Assembly: GCF_030505395.1 (NCBI RefSeq)
Contig: NZ_CP130044.1
Span: 1,225,001-1,289,000, forward strand
Length of the DNA: 64,000 nt
Source: Asticcacaulis sp. ZE23SCel15
Lineage (GTDB): Bacteria; Pseudomonadota; Alphaproteobacteria; Caulobacterales; Caulobacteraceae
Direction: 5' to 3'
In this document: positions 52,490 to 60,934 of the stretch, one piece after another
How the letters are laid out: every line of letters starts with the position of its first letter
Position numbering within the stretch: the first letter of the stretch is position 1
Translations under genes and position numbers: made by a program
The notes under the pieces: generated by a model
Database searches by the model: none
Told to the model about the DNA's origin: nothing
The model's input: the letters and a program-made list of their open reading frames with translations, nothing else

Positions 52490-52537
52490 GCGCCTTAGGT
52501 AGCGCCTTAGGTAGCGCCTTGGGTAGTGCGTTGGGTT
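52490..52537 (+). repeat. 12-bp tandem repeat, four units
   Basis: Two perfect GCGCCTTAGGTA units, a third with one change (GCGCCTTGGGTA) and a fourth, degenerate unit (GTGCGTTGGGTT) lie directly after the upstream stop codon and before rph. Confidence 0.85.
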
Positions 52538-52594
52538 GTGATTTGCAGGCAGACCTGATACGGCAGGGGCCATTGTTTTCGGGGTCTTAAGTCC

Positions 52595-53347
52595 ATGTCG
52601 CAGTTCGAAGCTTTAAACGCGCTCAAAACCATCCGTCCGTCGGGCCGCAAGCCGGATCAGTTGCGTAGCATTACGATTGAGACCGGCGTGACGCGCTATG
52701 CCGAAGGTTCATGCATGGTCTCGTTCGGGCATACCAAGGTTCTGGTGACCGCCAGTGTCGAACAGGGCGTGCCGCCCTTCCTCAAAGGTAAAGGTCAAGG
52801 CTGGGTCACGGCCGAATACGGCATGTTGCCGCGCTCAACCCACACCCGTTCGCGCCGGGAAGCCGCTGCCGGTAAGCAGTCCGGGCGAACACAGGAAATT
52901 CAGCGCCTGATTGGGCGGTCTATGCGCGCGGTCGTTGACCTGAAAGCCTTGGGTGAACGTCAGATCACCATCGATTGCGATGTCATTCAGGCCGATGGCG
53001 GCACCCGCACCGCGGCGATCACCGGGGCATGGGTCGCTTTGTCGATGGCTTGTAATTATCTATTGACCGAAAAAGTGATCTCAAAGAACCCGATTCTGGA
53101 TCAGATCGCCGCCATTTCATGCGGGATTTTTGCCAGCACGCCGGTGCTTGATCTCGATTACGAAGAAGACTCGAACGCCGAAACTGACGCCAATTTCGTG
53201 ATCACCGGCTCCGGTGACGCCGTGGAAATTCAGGCGACCGGCGAAAAGCGCGGCTTCTCTCGCGATGAATTCAATGCCCTGTTCGATCTGGCCCATGCCG
53301 GGGCTATAGAGCTGTTTGCCTTGCAAAACAAAGCGCTGGGCAAGTAA
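52595..53347 (+). CDS. rph: Ribonuclease PH
   Basis: 250 residues. The [20 protein letters not shown] start, [20 protein letters not shown], the [14 protein letters not shown] phosphate loop and [20 protein letters not shown] are all typical. It trims tRNA 3' ends phosphorolytically. About 13 residues ([12 protein letters not shown]) precede the usual MRPSGR-type start; no ATG is available nearer, so they are probably real. The 3' end abuts the convergent Xre gene. Confidence 0.96.
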   Translation: MSQFEALNALKTIRPSGRKPDQLRSITIETGVTRYAEGSCMVSFGHTKVLVTASVEQGVPPFLKGKGQGWVTAEYGMLPRSTHTRSRREAAAGKQSGRTQEIQRLIGRSMRAVVDLKALGERQITIDCDVIQADGGTRTAAITGAWVALSMACNYLLTEKVISKNPILDQIAAISCGIFASTPVLDLDYEEDSNAETDANFVITGSGDAVEIQATGEKRGFSRDEFNALFDLAHAGAIELFALQNKALGK

Positions 53348-53560
53348 CTATTCGGGCGTGGTCTCGGTCCACTCCAGCAGGTCATGGGGTTGGCACTTCA
53401 ACGCCCGACAAAGCGCATCAAGGGTACGCAGCCGAACCGCCACCGCCGCCTGATCACGCAGGACTTCGAGGTTGCGCACGCTAATGCCAGTGCGGTCGGA
53501 CAATTCAACGATCGACAACCGCCGCTGGGCCAGAAGTTCGGTAAGACGTATACGGATCAT
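53348..53560 (-). CDS. Xre-family helix-turn-helix regulator (YozG-like)
   Basis: 70 residues that consist almost wholly of a Cro/C1 domain: LTELLAQRRLSIVELSDRTG, ISVRNLEVLR, then LCRALKCQPHDLLEW, which is typical of the Xre genes paired with DUF2975 membrane proteins. It overlaps that gene by 4 bp (ATGA). It probably regulates this small operon. Such pairs are common but their purpose is unknown. Confidence 0.85.
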   Translation of the reverse strand: MIRIRLTELLAQRRLSIVELSDRTGISVRNLEVLRDQAAVAVRLRTLDALCRALKCQPHDLLEWTETTPE

Positions 53561-54099
53561 ATCGTGAGGTCAGCTTCCTGCCGCAGACGCGCGCCTTCTT
53601 TAAAGACCTCAGCCAGCACAAATACCACCAGAACCGAAAACCATGTCGTGACGGCCCGCACACCATAGACCGGCTCAAGATGCAGGCCGTAGGCGCGCTC
53701 GACCAGAAACCGCGCTGCATATCCAAAGACCTCAAGGCCGCCCAGACCAAACCCGATCCAGCGTAAGCGGCGGGTATTGTCGGGGTGAAAGACATCGCCT
53801 TCGGCAAGCGTACGAAACACCTGCCGCGTCCAGTGCATGATGATCATATATCCGCCCAGCGATATCCCAAAGGCCAGCAACAATACCGCTTGCGATCCGG
53901 CGTCCAGCGGCACGGACACGTTCAGCCGGGTGACCACTTCGGTGGCCAGTGTGGGGACGGACAAAAGGCTCAAAGTCGCCAGCACAAGCCCGATAATCAG
54001 CCCGAACAGGCCAAAATAGACGACATCCAGCGCCGTCTTCAGCAAGCTGGAAATCGATCTGGGCCCTAAAAACCGCATGGAAATTGCCTTAAACCTCAA
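53557..54099 (-). CDS. DUF2975 family membrane protein
   Basis: 180 residues with four hydrophobic segments: VVYFGLFGLIIGLVLATLSL, AVLLAFGISLGGYMIIMHW, IGFGLGGLEVFGYAARFL and TTWFSVLVVFVLAEVF. The stretch GDVFHPDNTRRLRWIG between helices is the DUF2975 hallmark. It is the first gene of a two-gene unit with the Xre regulator. Role unknown; similar membrane/regulator pairs suggest envelope sensing or self-regulation. Confidence 0.83.
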   Translation of the reverse strand: MRFKAISMRFLGPRSISSLLKTALDVVYFGLFGLIIGLVLATLSLLSVPTLATEVVTRLNVSVPLDAGSQAVLLLAFGISLGGYMIIMHWTRQVFRTLAEGDVFHPDNTRRLRWIGFGLGGLEVFGYAARFLVERAYGLHLEPVYGVRAVTTWFSVLVVFVLAEVFKEGARLRQEADLTI

Positions 54100-54248
54100 G
54101 ACTTAAGTGTCAGATGGTGCGCCACGATAATCATTTTTAACAAGGGCCGCCACCTAATGTTTTGTAATGTGCGCGATGTCACATTTGGGGCTTTTCATTT
54201 TGCGGCGCATCGTTACAAAGAAACAAACGTCCACAATCAGAGCCTTAC

Positions 54249-54863
54249 ATGAGCCTTAAACTGATCTCCGGTGAACAACTGATCGCGGCCACCCATAATC
54301 CGGGCAAGGCGAAGGAGATATCGTCTCTGCTGGGCGGACGGTTTGCGGTCATCAGCGCCAAAGACGCGAACGTGCCGGAGCCGGACGAAACGGAAAACTC
54401 TTTTATCGGCAATGCTATCCTGAAGGCCCGCCATGCGGCCATGACAGCGGGAATTGTGGCCTTGGCCGATGATTCTGGCCTCAGCATTACGGCTTTAAAA
54501 GGCGATCCGGGTATCTATAGTGCCAGGTGGGCCGGGCCGGATAAGGATTTTGAACGGGCGATGGAGATTATCGACCATAAGCTGCTGCAAGCGCAGATCC
54601 ATGACAGCGAAGTGTTTACTACTCATGCCTGGTTTACCTGTGCGCTGGCCGTGGCCTGGCCCGAAGGTCATGCGGTGGTGTTTGAAGGCCGCATCGACGG
54701 TGATATCGTTAGCCCCCGCGGTGACGGCGGCTTTGGTTATGATCCTATCTTTCAGCCCAGAGGCTATGACCTGACCTTTGCTGAAATGCCAGAAGCTCAA
54801 AAAGACGGCATCAGCCACCGCCATCTGGCGTTTGAGCAGTTAAAAGCCGCGCTGTTTGACTAA
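54249..54863 (+). CDS. rdgB: Non-canonical purine NTP pyrophosphatase (RdgB/HAM1)
   Basis: 204 residues. IAATHNPGKAKEISSLL, ETENSFIGNAILKARHAAM, ALADDSGLSI, GDPGIYSARWAG, and GDGGFGYDPIF with SHRHLAFEQL mark the family. It removes dITP, dXTP and ITP from the nucleotide pool to avoid mutation. It overlaps hemW by 8 bp. The same order occurs in many alphaproteobacteria. Confidence 0.97.
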   Translation: MSLKLISGEQLIAATHNPGKAKEISSLLGGRFAVISAKDANVPEPDETENSFIGNAILKARHAAMTAGIVALADDSGLSITALKGDPGIYSARWAGPDKDFERAMEIIDHKLLQAQIHDSEVFTTHAWFTCALAVAWPEGHAVVFEGRIDGDIVSPRGDGGFGYDPIFQPRGYDLTFAEMPEAQKDGISHRHLAFEQLKAALFD

Positions 54864-56055
54864 TACAGTCGCCCTTTATGTGCACTGGCCCTATTGTTCG
54901 CGCATCTGCCCCTATTGCGATTTCAATGTCACGCGCGATCGCGGGCAAACAGCGCGTCAGACGGCCCTGTTTGAAGCCATTCTCACCGATCTGAAAACCC
55001 ATGCGGATATATTGGGGCCGCGCCGTCTGGTCAGTATTTTCTTTGGTGGCGGCACCCCGTCCCTGATGAAGACCGAATGGGTGGCCGAAATTGTGGCGAC
55101 GGCGCGGGCCTTGTTCCCGCCGGATGGGGATATCGAGGTGTCGCTTGAAGCCAACCCGACCGACGCGGAAATTGCCCGCTACGAAGCCTTTCGGGGTGCT
55201 GGGGTCAACCGGCTGTCGCTGGGGGTGCAGTCGCTGAATGATCAGGCGCTCAAATTTCTGGGCCGTAATCATTCGGCGCGTGAGGCTCTGATCGGGCTTG
55301 AGACGGCGCGGGCCGTGTTCGGGCGGGTATCGATCGACCTGATCTATGCCTTGCCGGACCAGACCCTGTCCGACTGGGCCGATGAACTGACGCTGGCGGC
55401 GCAATTAGGCATCGAGCATATTTCGCCTTATCAATTGAGTTTAGAGCCGGGGACCGCATTTGGCCGGGCAGCGCGGCGCGGTACGCTCAAAATCCTGCCG
55501 CCGGACATGGGCGAAGCTTTTTATAATAAGACCCAGTCTGTGCTGGAGGCGCTCGGCTTTGAGGCCTATGAGGTGTCAAACCATGCCAAGGGCCAAGCCG
55601 CTCAGTCAGCTCACAATCGCGCCATCTGGGAGGGTGTCGATTATATCGGGATAGGCCCCGGAGCGCATGGCCGTTTGACCCTACCAACGGATGGGGAAAA
55701 CGGACAGCCGCGACCCAATAAAGATGCTGCGCATGGGAGGGTGACAATAGACGGCGTCCGCCACGCCACCGTTGCCCTGTCCGATCTGCTGACCTATACC
55801 GCGCAGGTTCAGATGACCGGCACCGGTGTCGCGCGGGAGGCCCTGACGGCCGAAGACGCCGATGAAGAGGCGCTAATGCTGGGCCTGCGGTTGCGTGACG
55901 GCGTTGATCTTGAGCGGTTTAAAACCCTCGATATCCGTGCGCGGGCCATGAGGCTGATCACTGACCGCTTTCTTAACATCGAAAATAATCGCCTGAGCGC
56001 CACACCCAAAGGCCGGGTGGTTTTGGATCGCCTGATTTATGAATTGCTTTCGTGA
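54856..56055 (+). CDS. hemW: Radical SAM protein HemW
   Basis: 399 residues. The [4Fe-4S] motif CSRICPYCDFNV (CX3CX2C) is near residue 14, followed by SIFFGGGTPSLM, VSLEANPTD, GVNRLSLGVQSLND and the C-terminal HemN-like domain. HemW binds heme and is thought to be a heme chaperone, and lacks coproporphyrinogen oxidase activity. The only good start is TTG at 54856, which lies inside rdgB. Confidence 0.93.
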   Translation: MTNTVALYVHWPYCSRICPYCDFNVTRDRGQTARQTALFEAILTDLKTHADILGPRRLVSIFFGGGTPSLMKTEWVAEIVATARALFPPDGDIEVSLEANPTDAEIARYEAFRGAGVNRLSLGVQSLNDQALKFLGRNHSAREALIGLETARAVFGRVSIDLIYALPDQTLSDWADELTLAAQLGIEHISPYQLSLEPGTAFGRAARRGTLKILPPDMGEAFYNKTQSVLEALGFEAYEVSNHAKGQAAQSAHNRAIWEGVDYIGIGPGAHGRLTLPTDGENGQPRPNKDAAHGRVTIDGVRHATVALSDLLTYTAQVQMTGTGVAREALTAEDADEEALMLGLRLRDGVDLERFKTLDIRARAMRLITDRFLNIENNRLSATPKGRVVLDRLIYELLS

Positions 56056-56064
56056 GGGGCTGAG

Positions 56065-56430
56065 ATGGATTTATTTATGTTGTCTGAGCTTATAGGGTTT
56101 GCCAAATCGGATATTCTCGAAATTGAAGGCCGCTTATTCATAGACCATGACAATTTAGGACTTGAGGCGTTTCGAAACAAAATTGCCGAGCACGCGTCCG
56201 TGGCAGAAGCCCAATACTGGATGAATATCCTTTTGCTGAAGTCGTATATCGATAACATTGTTGGAGACGATTGGGAGTTCACGGATGAGCGTGCAAAAAG
56301 TATTTTGAAGTCGCTCCAATCGGCTTGGACATTCCAAATTAATGCAAAATACCCTAATGCCATTTTTAGGATCGATACCTTCATAGATGAGGAAGCCAAC
56401 GATTTCGGGCTTTGGCTCAGACAGGATTAA
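56065..56430 (+). CDS. Hypothetical AT-rich protein between hemW and rsmI
   Basis: 121 residues. I recognise no family. The sequence is mostly amphipathic helical (LMLSELIG, NKIAEHASVAEAQYWMNILL), acidic, without signal or membrane helix. Codon use is visibly richer in A/T-ending codons than its neighbours, which suggests recent gain. GAGGGGCTGAG precedes the ATG. It starts 9 bp after hemW and ends 9 bp before rsmI, so it is read with them. It may be an immunity- or anti-defence-type small protein, but nothing shows that. Confidence 0.7.
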   Translation: MDLFMLSELIGFAKSDILEIEGRLFIDHDNLGLEAFRNKIAEHASVAEAQYWMNILLLKSYIDNIVGDDWEFTDERAKSILKSLQSAWTFQINAKYPNAIFRIDTFIDEEANDFGLWLRQD

Positions 56431-56439
56431 TAAAAAACT

Positions 56440-57306
56440 ATGTCCGAATCCCTGTTTGCTCCGCCGCCCCGTCCTGTTGAGCCCGGTCTTTATTGTGTGG
56501 CGACACCGATTGGGAACTTGCGCGATATTACCCTGCGGGCGCTCGATGTTTTGAGGGCCGCCGATGTCGTCCTGGCCGAAGATACGCGCATGGCCGGCAA
56601 GCTTCTGGGGGCTTACGACATAAAAAAACCGCTGCTGCGCTATGATGACCATGCCGGTCCGCAGGTCCTGCCGCACATTCTTGAGCGTCTGCGCGAAGGT
56701 CAGGTGGTGGCGCAAATTTCCGACGCCGGCACGCCTTTAGTCTCCGATCCCGGTTTCCGGCTGGTGCAGGCCGCGCATGAAGCCGGTTTGAAAATCCATC
56801 CCATCCCCGGTGCATCGTCGGTTTTGGCGGCGCTTTGTATAGCCGGTTTACCGACCGACCGGTTTATGTTCGCAGGCTTTACGCCCAACAAAACCACAGC
56901 CCGTCAGCGGTTTTTGGCCGAGTTCAAATCGTTGTCATCGACGGTGGTGCTGTTTGAAACCGGCCCGCGATTGCATGACAGCTTAAGCGATATGCTGGCT
57001 GTATTGGGTGATCGCGACGCAGCGGTATGCCGCGAACTGACCAAGCTTTATGAAACCTGCGTGCGCGGGCGCTTAAGCGCACTGGTGGCCGATCCGGCCC
57101 TACTGGCGCCCAAGGGTGAGATCGTGGTGGTGCTGGGCCCGCCGGAGGATGTGGCACCGTCGCAGGACAATATCGACGAGGCGCTGAAATCGGCGCTGGA
57201 GACCCTGTCGCCCTCAGAGGCTGCGCAAAAACTGGCGCAGATTTACGGCCTGCCGCGCAAAGAAATTTACAACCGCGCGCTGAAGCTGAAAGATCATGAC
57301 GAATAG
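56440..57306 (+). CDS. rsmI: 16S rRNA (cytidine(1402)-2'-O)-methyltransferase
   Basis: 288 residues. The SAM-binding tetrapyrrole-methylase fold is marked by LYCVATPIGNLRDITLRAL, LAEDTRMAGKLL, ISDAGTPLVSDPGF and PIPGASSVLAAL, with FAGFTPNK. It 2'-O-methylates C1402 of 16S rRNA in the decoding centre. It overlaps yraN by 11 bp, the usual order in proteobacteria. Confidence 0.96.
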   Translation: MSESLFAPPPRPVEPGLYCVATPIGNLRDITLRALDVLRAADVVLAEDTRMAGKLLGAYDIKKPLLRYDDHAGPQVLPHILERLREGQVVAQISDAGTPLVSDPGFRLVQAAHEAGLKIHPIPGASSVLAALCIAGLPTDRFMFAGFTPNKTTARQRFLAEFKSLSSTVVLFETGPRLHDSLSDMLAVLGDRDAAVCRELTKLYETCVRGRLSALVADPALLAPKGEIVVVLGPPEDVAPSQDNIDEALKSALETLSPSEAAQKLAQIYGLPRKEIYNRALKLKDHDE

Positions 57307-57670
57307 ATCAGAACGCGGATCAAAAGCTCACCGCCGCGGCCACTGGGCGGAGTATATCGCGCTGATCCACCTGATGCTCAAAGGCTATCGCATACTGGGG
57401 TTTCGGTTGAAAATCCCGCAGGGTGAAATTGATATATTGGCGTTGAAAGGCAACCGGCTGGCTATAGTGGAGGTCAAGCAGCGCCGCACGGTCGCTGAGG
57501 CGCTGGAGGCGGTTACCCCCGACCAGCAGAACCGGCTGTGGCAGGCGGGGTTATCCCTGCAAGCCAAACGCAAAAATCTGTCGCGGCTTGATCTGAATAT
57601 CGATCTTTACGCCATCGGGCCACGGGCGTGGCCGGTGCACATCAAAAACGCTTTTATCGATATGACTTAA
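57296..57670 (+). CDS. yraN: YraN/UPF0102 family endonuclease-like protein
   Basis: 124 residues. HWAEYIALIHLMLKGYRILG, GEIDILALKGN and AIVEVKQRRT make up the restriction-endonuclease-like core with Glu, Asp and the E-V-K triad. The family is thought to act on branched or recombining DNA, but the function is unproven. It overlaps rsmI. Hairpins and a terminator follow. Confidence 0.9.
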   Translation: MTNRSERGSKAHRRGHWAEYIALIHLMLKGYRILGFRLKIPQGEIDILALKGNRLAIVEVKQRRTVAEALEAVTPDQQNRLWQAGLSLQAKRKNLSRLDLNIDLYAIGPRAWPVHIKNAFIDMT

Positions 57671-57776
57671 AGAACCTCCCCTCATGGAGGGGAGGAAGGA
57701 GACCTCATTTTTGAGGTCGGGAGGTGGGGTTTAAAGGGGTTGTTACCCCCCTCCAAGAAGGGGGATTCTTTAAAGG
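57671..57776 (+). terminator. Tandem hairpins between yraN and ubiB
   Basis: CCTCCCCT-N5-AGGGGAGG (57675-57695), GACCTCA-N4-TGAGGTC (57701-57718) and CCCCCT-N6-AGGGGG followed by ATTCTTT (57747-57771). The last is the most terminator-like. The gap separates convergent genes, so it may stop transcription both ways. Confidence 0.6.
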
Positions 57777-59309
57777 TCACACGGATAATATGATCACCGC
57801 CGCCAGCGTGATCAGAGACGCGGCAATGGCAATGACTCCCAAGCCCTGGCTTTGTCTTAAGGCGGTTTTCAGTTCCTGAATCTTGAGCGCATTGGCAACC
57901 GTCAGCAGACTTTCGCCATCTTCTTCATCGCGCAAACGCTTGACCAGCCGGTCAAACAGCCTGCGTCCTTCGGCCAGGGGCGAAAGTTCGCGTGAAATCC
58001 ACGCCTTGACGACCGGTTCGGCCGCTTCCCACAGATTATGGGTCGGATACATCCGGCGCGCGACACCTTCGACGCTGACCATAGTCTTTTGCAGCAGTAC
58101 CAGTTCCGGCCGCAGGTGCATGTCAAACTGCGCGGTGATTTCAAAAAGTTGCTGTAACAGCCGACCCATCGACACATCGGTGGCCGCAAGCCCCAGCACC
58201 GGCTCACCGACGGCGCGCAGGGCTTGTGCAAAGGTATCGACATCCTGATGCTTTGGGACATAGCCCGCTTCAAAATGAACCTCGGCCACGCGCTTATAGT
58301 CGCGCTGCAAAAAGCCCCACAGCATCTCCGCCAGATAGCGACGCTCTTTGGGTTTCAACCGGCCAATAATGCCAAAATCAATGGCGATCAGCTTATCGGG
58401 CGCTTCGCAGAACAGATTGCCTTCGTGCAGGTCGGCATGGAAAACGCCGTGGTTCAGCGCTTGCGATAAAAACGCCCGGATCAGGTTATCGGCCATGGCC
58501 TTGCGTTCAATGCCGGGCTGCGTCATCGCGTCCGGGCGGCTCAACGCCACGCCGCGCGCCCATTCGGTGACCATGACGCGCTTGGAGACATAGCTCCACA
58601 CGACGGCAGGCGCGCTCATGAACGATTCTTCGTTGATGATCTTGCCCAGTTCGTCGGCGGCGGAAGCCTCAAGGCGCAGATCAAGCTCAAGGTGCAGCGA
58701 GCGGGCGACCGCTTCGACAAAGGCCTGCGGCTCCAGACGGCGGGAGGCGGGCGACAGGGTGTGCACCATATTCGCCACCAGCCGCATCATGGCGGTGTCA
58801 CGGGCGATGGTGTCCTCAATGCCGGGGCGCAGGATCTTGACCGCCACGGTCCGTCCATCTTTCAGCACCGCCCGATGGGCCTGCGCGATCGAGGCGGCAC
58901 CGATGACTTCGCCAAATTCGATGAATAACTGATCGACGGGGCGTTCTAATGCCGTCGCCACCGCCAGTTCGGCTACGGATTTGGGAAACGGGGGCAACTG
59001 GTCCTTGAGGTGGCGCAGATCGTCGGTAAACTCATCGCCAAAAATATCAGCCCGCGTCGACAGCACCTGACCCAGCTTGATAAAGGCCGGGCCCAGTTGC
59101 TCAAAAGCGGCCGCATAGCGCATGCCGACCCGCAGTTTTGGGCCTTTTTTGGTACCTTTTTGGGCAAATAATGCGCGCAGCACATTGGCCGGAAAGCGCC
59201 AGATCGGCGGCAACTGATCACTGACCTCAACCGGGATCAGGGCGTCATGCTTTAGGAGCACAAGCCCTGAGCGGATCAGGCGCGATAAGGAACTAAAGGT
59301 GGAAACCAT
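57777..59309 (-). CDS. ubiB: UbiB/ABC1 atypical kinase for ubiquinone synthesis
   Basis: 510 residues. The KxGQ motif in LGPAFIKLGQVLSTRADIFG replaces the kinase Gly-rich loop; further signatures are AVKILRPGIE, GVFHADLHEGNLF and IAIDFGIIGRL. Two C-terminal hydrophobic helices end the protein. It is required for ubiquinone assembly, perhaps by ATP-driven extraction of lipid intermediates from the membrane. ubiE lies 9 bp upstream on the same strand. Confidence 0.96.
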   Translation of the reverse strand: MVSTFSSLSRLIRSGLVLLKHDALIPVEVSDQLPPIWRFPANVLRALFAQKGTKKGPKLRVGMRYAAAFEQLGPAFIKLGQVLSTRADIFGDEFTDDLRHLKDQLPPFPKSVAELAVATALERPVDQLFIEFGEVIGAASIAQAHRAVLKDGRTVAVKILRPGIEDTIARDTAMMRLVANMVHTLSPASRRLEPQAFVEAVARSLHLELDLRLEASAADELGKIINEESFMSAPAVVWSYVSKRVMVTEWARGVALSRPDAMTQPGIERKAMADNLIRAFLSQALNHGVFHADLHEGNLFCEAPDKLIAIDFGIIGRLKPKERRYLAEMLWGFLQRDYKRVAEVHFEAGYVPKHQDVDTFAQALRAVGEPVLGLAATDVSMGRLLQQLFEITAQFDMHLRPELVLLQKTMVSVEGVARRMYPTHNLWEAAEPVVKAWISRELSPLAEGRRLFDRLVKRLRDEEDGESLLTVANALKIQELKTALRQSQGLGVIAIAASLITLAAVIILSV

Positions 59310-59318
59310 ATCTCCGCC

Positions 59319-60149
59319 TTACGCCCATCCGTGATGCAGCGCACAGACTCCGCCGGTGAAGTTGGTATAGGTGGCGCGCTTAAAACCGGCCTCAGTCATC
59401 ATGTCGCGGAAACGGTCCTGATCGGGGAAGCGCTTGATGCTTTCGACCAGATACTGATAGGAGTCGCGGTCACCGGCCACCATCTGGCCCATGAACGGTA
59501 TGACCTTGAAGGCATAGGCATCATAGACCGAGGCGATCACGCCCGATTTCGGATGCGAAAACTCTAAGCATAGGAACCGCCCGCCGGGTTTCAGCACGCG
59601 CTTGGCTTCACGCAGGGCCTGAGAGACATCGGCGACATTACGGATGCCGAACGAGATGATGTAGGCGTCGATGCTGGCGTCATCGAGCGGCAGGTTCATG
59701 GCATCCCCGACCGTCCAGGTCAGTTCCGGCTCAGTGCCTTTGGCGATACCCGCTTCGATCATGGCCTGATTATAGTCAATTATGCGGATATGGGCATCTT
59801 TGTCCGACCCCCTGCGGGCTTTGGCTCGCCGTGCCAACTTGGCCAGCCTGCGGGCAATATCACCGGTGCCACCCGCGCAATCGACAATGATTTCACCCGG
59901 TTGCGGATTAAGGCGCGCGCAGGCGGCATCCTTCCACAGATGATGGACACCGACCGACATGACATCGTTCATCACGTCATATTTTGAGGCGACGTTTTTA
60001 AAGACGCCGTGCACCAGATTGGCCTTTTCTTTCGCATCGACTTCGCGAAAGCCAAAGGTTGAGGTTTTACCGCCTGAGGCGGCTGATACCGTGTCAGAAG
60101 AGGTGAGGTGATCGGGTGAAATCTGGGACTGGCTCATGGCCTTTGCCAT
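59319..60149 (-). CDS. ubiE: Bifunctional demethylmenaquinone/2-methoxy-6-polyprenyl-1,4-benzoquinol methylase
   Basis: 276 residues. [40 protein letters not shown], the SAM motif [22 protein letters not shown] and [15 protein letters not shown] are typical of UbiE. It C-methylates the ubiquinone precursor ring. ATG 60137 is an alternative start. A charged stretch ([12 protein letters not shown]) after motif I is slightly longer than usual. The gene precedes ubiB as in many proteobacteria. Confidence 0.96.
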   Translation of the reverse strand: MAKAMSQSQISPDHLTSSDTVSAASGGKTSTFGFREVDAKEKANLVHGVFKNVASKYDVMNDVMSVGVHHLWKDAACARLNPQPGEIIVDCAGGTGDIARRLAKLARRAKARRGSDKDAHIRIIDYNQAMIEAGIAKGTEPELTWTVGDAMNLPLDDASIDAYIISFGIRNVADVSQALREAKRVLKPGGRFLCLEFSHPKSGVIASVYDAYAFKVIPFMGQMVAGDRDSYQYLVESIKRFPDQDRFRDMMTEAGFKRATYTNFTGGVCALHHGWA

Positions 60150-60206
60150 AGCCTGAAACCGCCGCTTTGGCGATAAAAAATCTTGGCGAAAAAAACCGGG
60201 GGTTTC

Positions 60207-60710
60207 CTATGCTTTTCCTTCGGCCTTGTCTGAGGCGCGCCGGTAAGGGCCGGGATAGGCAGCATTTTTGCGGCGCCTGCGGTCCGGGCCGGTATAGGTC
60301 GAGCATTTGACCCAGGCGCGCTCATTCTCAATGACACTTTTCATCCGGCTGATCAGGCCCTGCGCCGTCAGAGGCTTGGCCACGAACTCATTGACCCCGG
60401 CATCGCGCGCGGCAATGACCTTGGAGCGGTCGGTGTGGCCGGTCATCATGATGATCGGCACATAAGGGTGCGGACTGTCGGTTCCGGTACGCAAAAGGCG
60501 GGTAAATTCGATACCGTCGATCGTTTCCATCACAAGGTCGACGATGATAACGTCAGGGCGCCAGTCGCGCACGATCTCAAGAGCCTCAGCCCCATCCGAG
60601 GCTTCGCGGATATTGGTGATCCCCATGGCACGCAACATGGTGCAGACGATAACCCGCATGTAATGGTTATCATCCACTACCAACGCCATGACACGGGAAA
60701 AATTACTCAA
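60207..60710 (-). CDS. CheY-like response regulator with a basic C-terminal tail
   Basis: 167 residues. The receiver (about 1-125) shows ALVVDDNHYMR, the phospho-Asp in VIIVDLVMETIDG, MMTGHTD and VAKPLTAQG. The tail TYTGPDRRRRKNAAYPGPYR carries GPDRR motifs found in several caulobacterial single-domain regulators. No kinase gene is near. The start is either TTG 60710 or ATG 60689; TTG matches better with homologous N-termini as I recall them. Confidence 0.83.
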   Translation of the reverse strand: MSNFSRVMALVVDDNHYMRVIVCTMLRAMGITNIREASDGAEALEIVRDWRPDVIIVDLVMETIDGIEFTRLLRTGTDSPHPYVPIIMMTGHTDRSKVIAARDAGVNEFVAKPLTAQGLISRMKSVIENERAWVKCSTYTGPDRRRRKNAAYPGPYRRASDKAEGKA

Positions 60711-60934
60711 AACCGTCTACCCAAAAGGCTATTCCTGATCCGAAAGTCTTAACCTCACCCTAAAGGCCAAACCTGAGTGCCTGAAAAGGGTTTAAATCTT
60801 CCTGTAAGATAATTTGGTTAATTCACAAAACAAAGATTGATCTTTCATTAAATCAGCTATTCTTTTGCAACAAATATTGCCGATGAGCAAACCCTTGGGG
60901 GGCGTCATGGTGCAGCAAACAAGGCGGGGCAAAC

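Noticed and set aside
52490-52537. A CRISPR array
   Set aside because: Units of 12 bp without spacers are a simple tandem repeat, and there are no cas genes.
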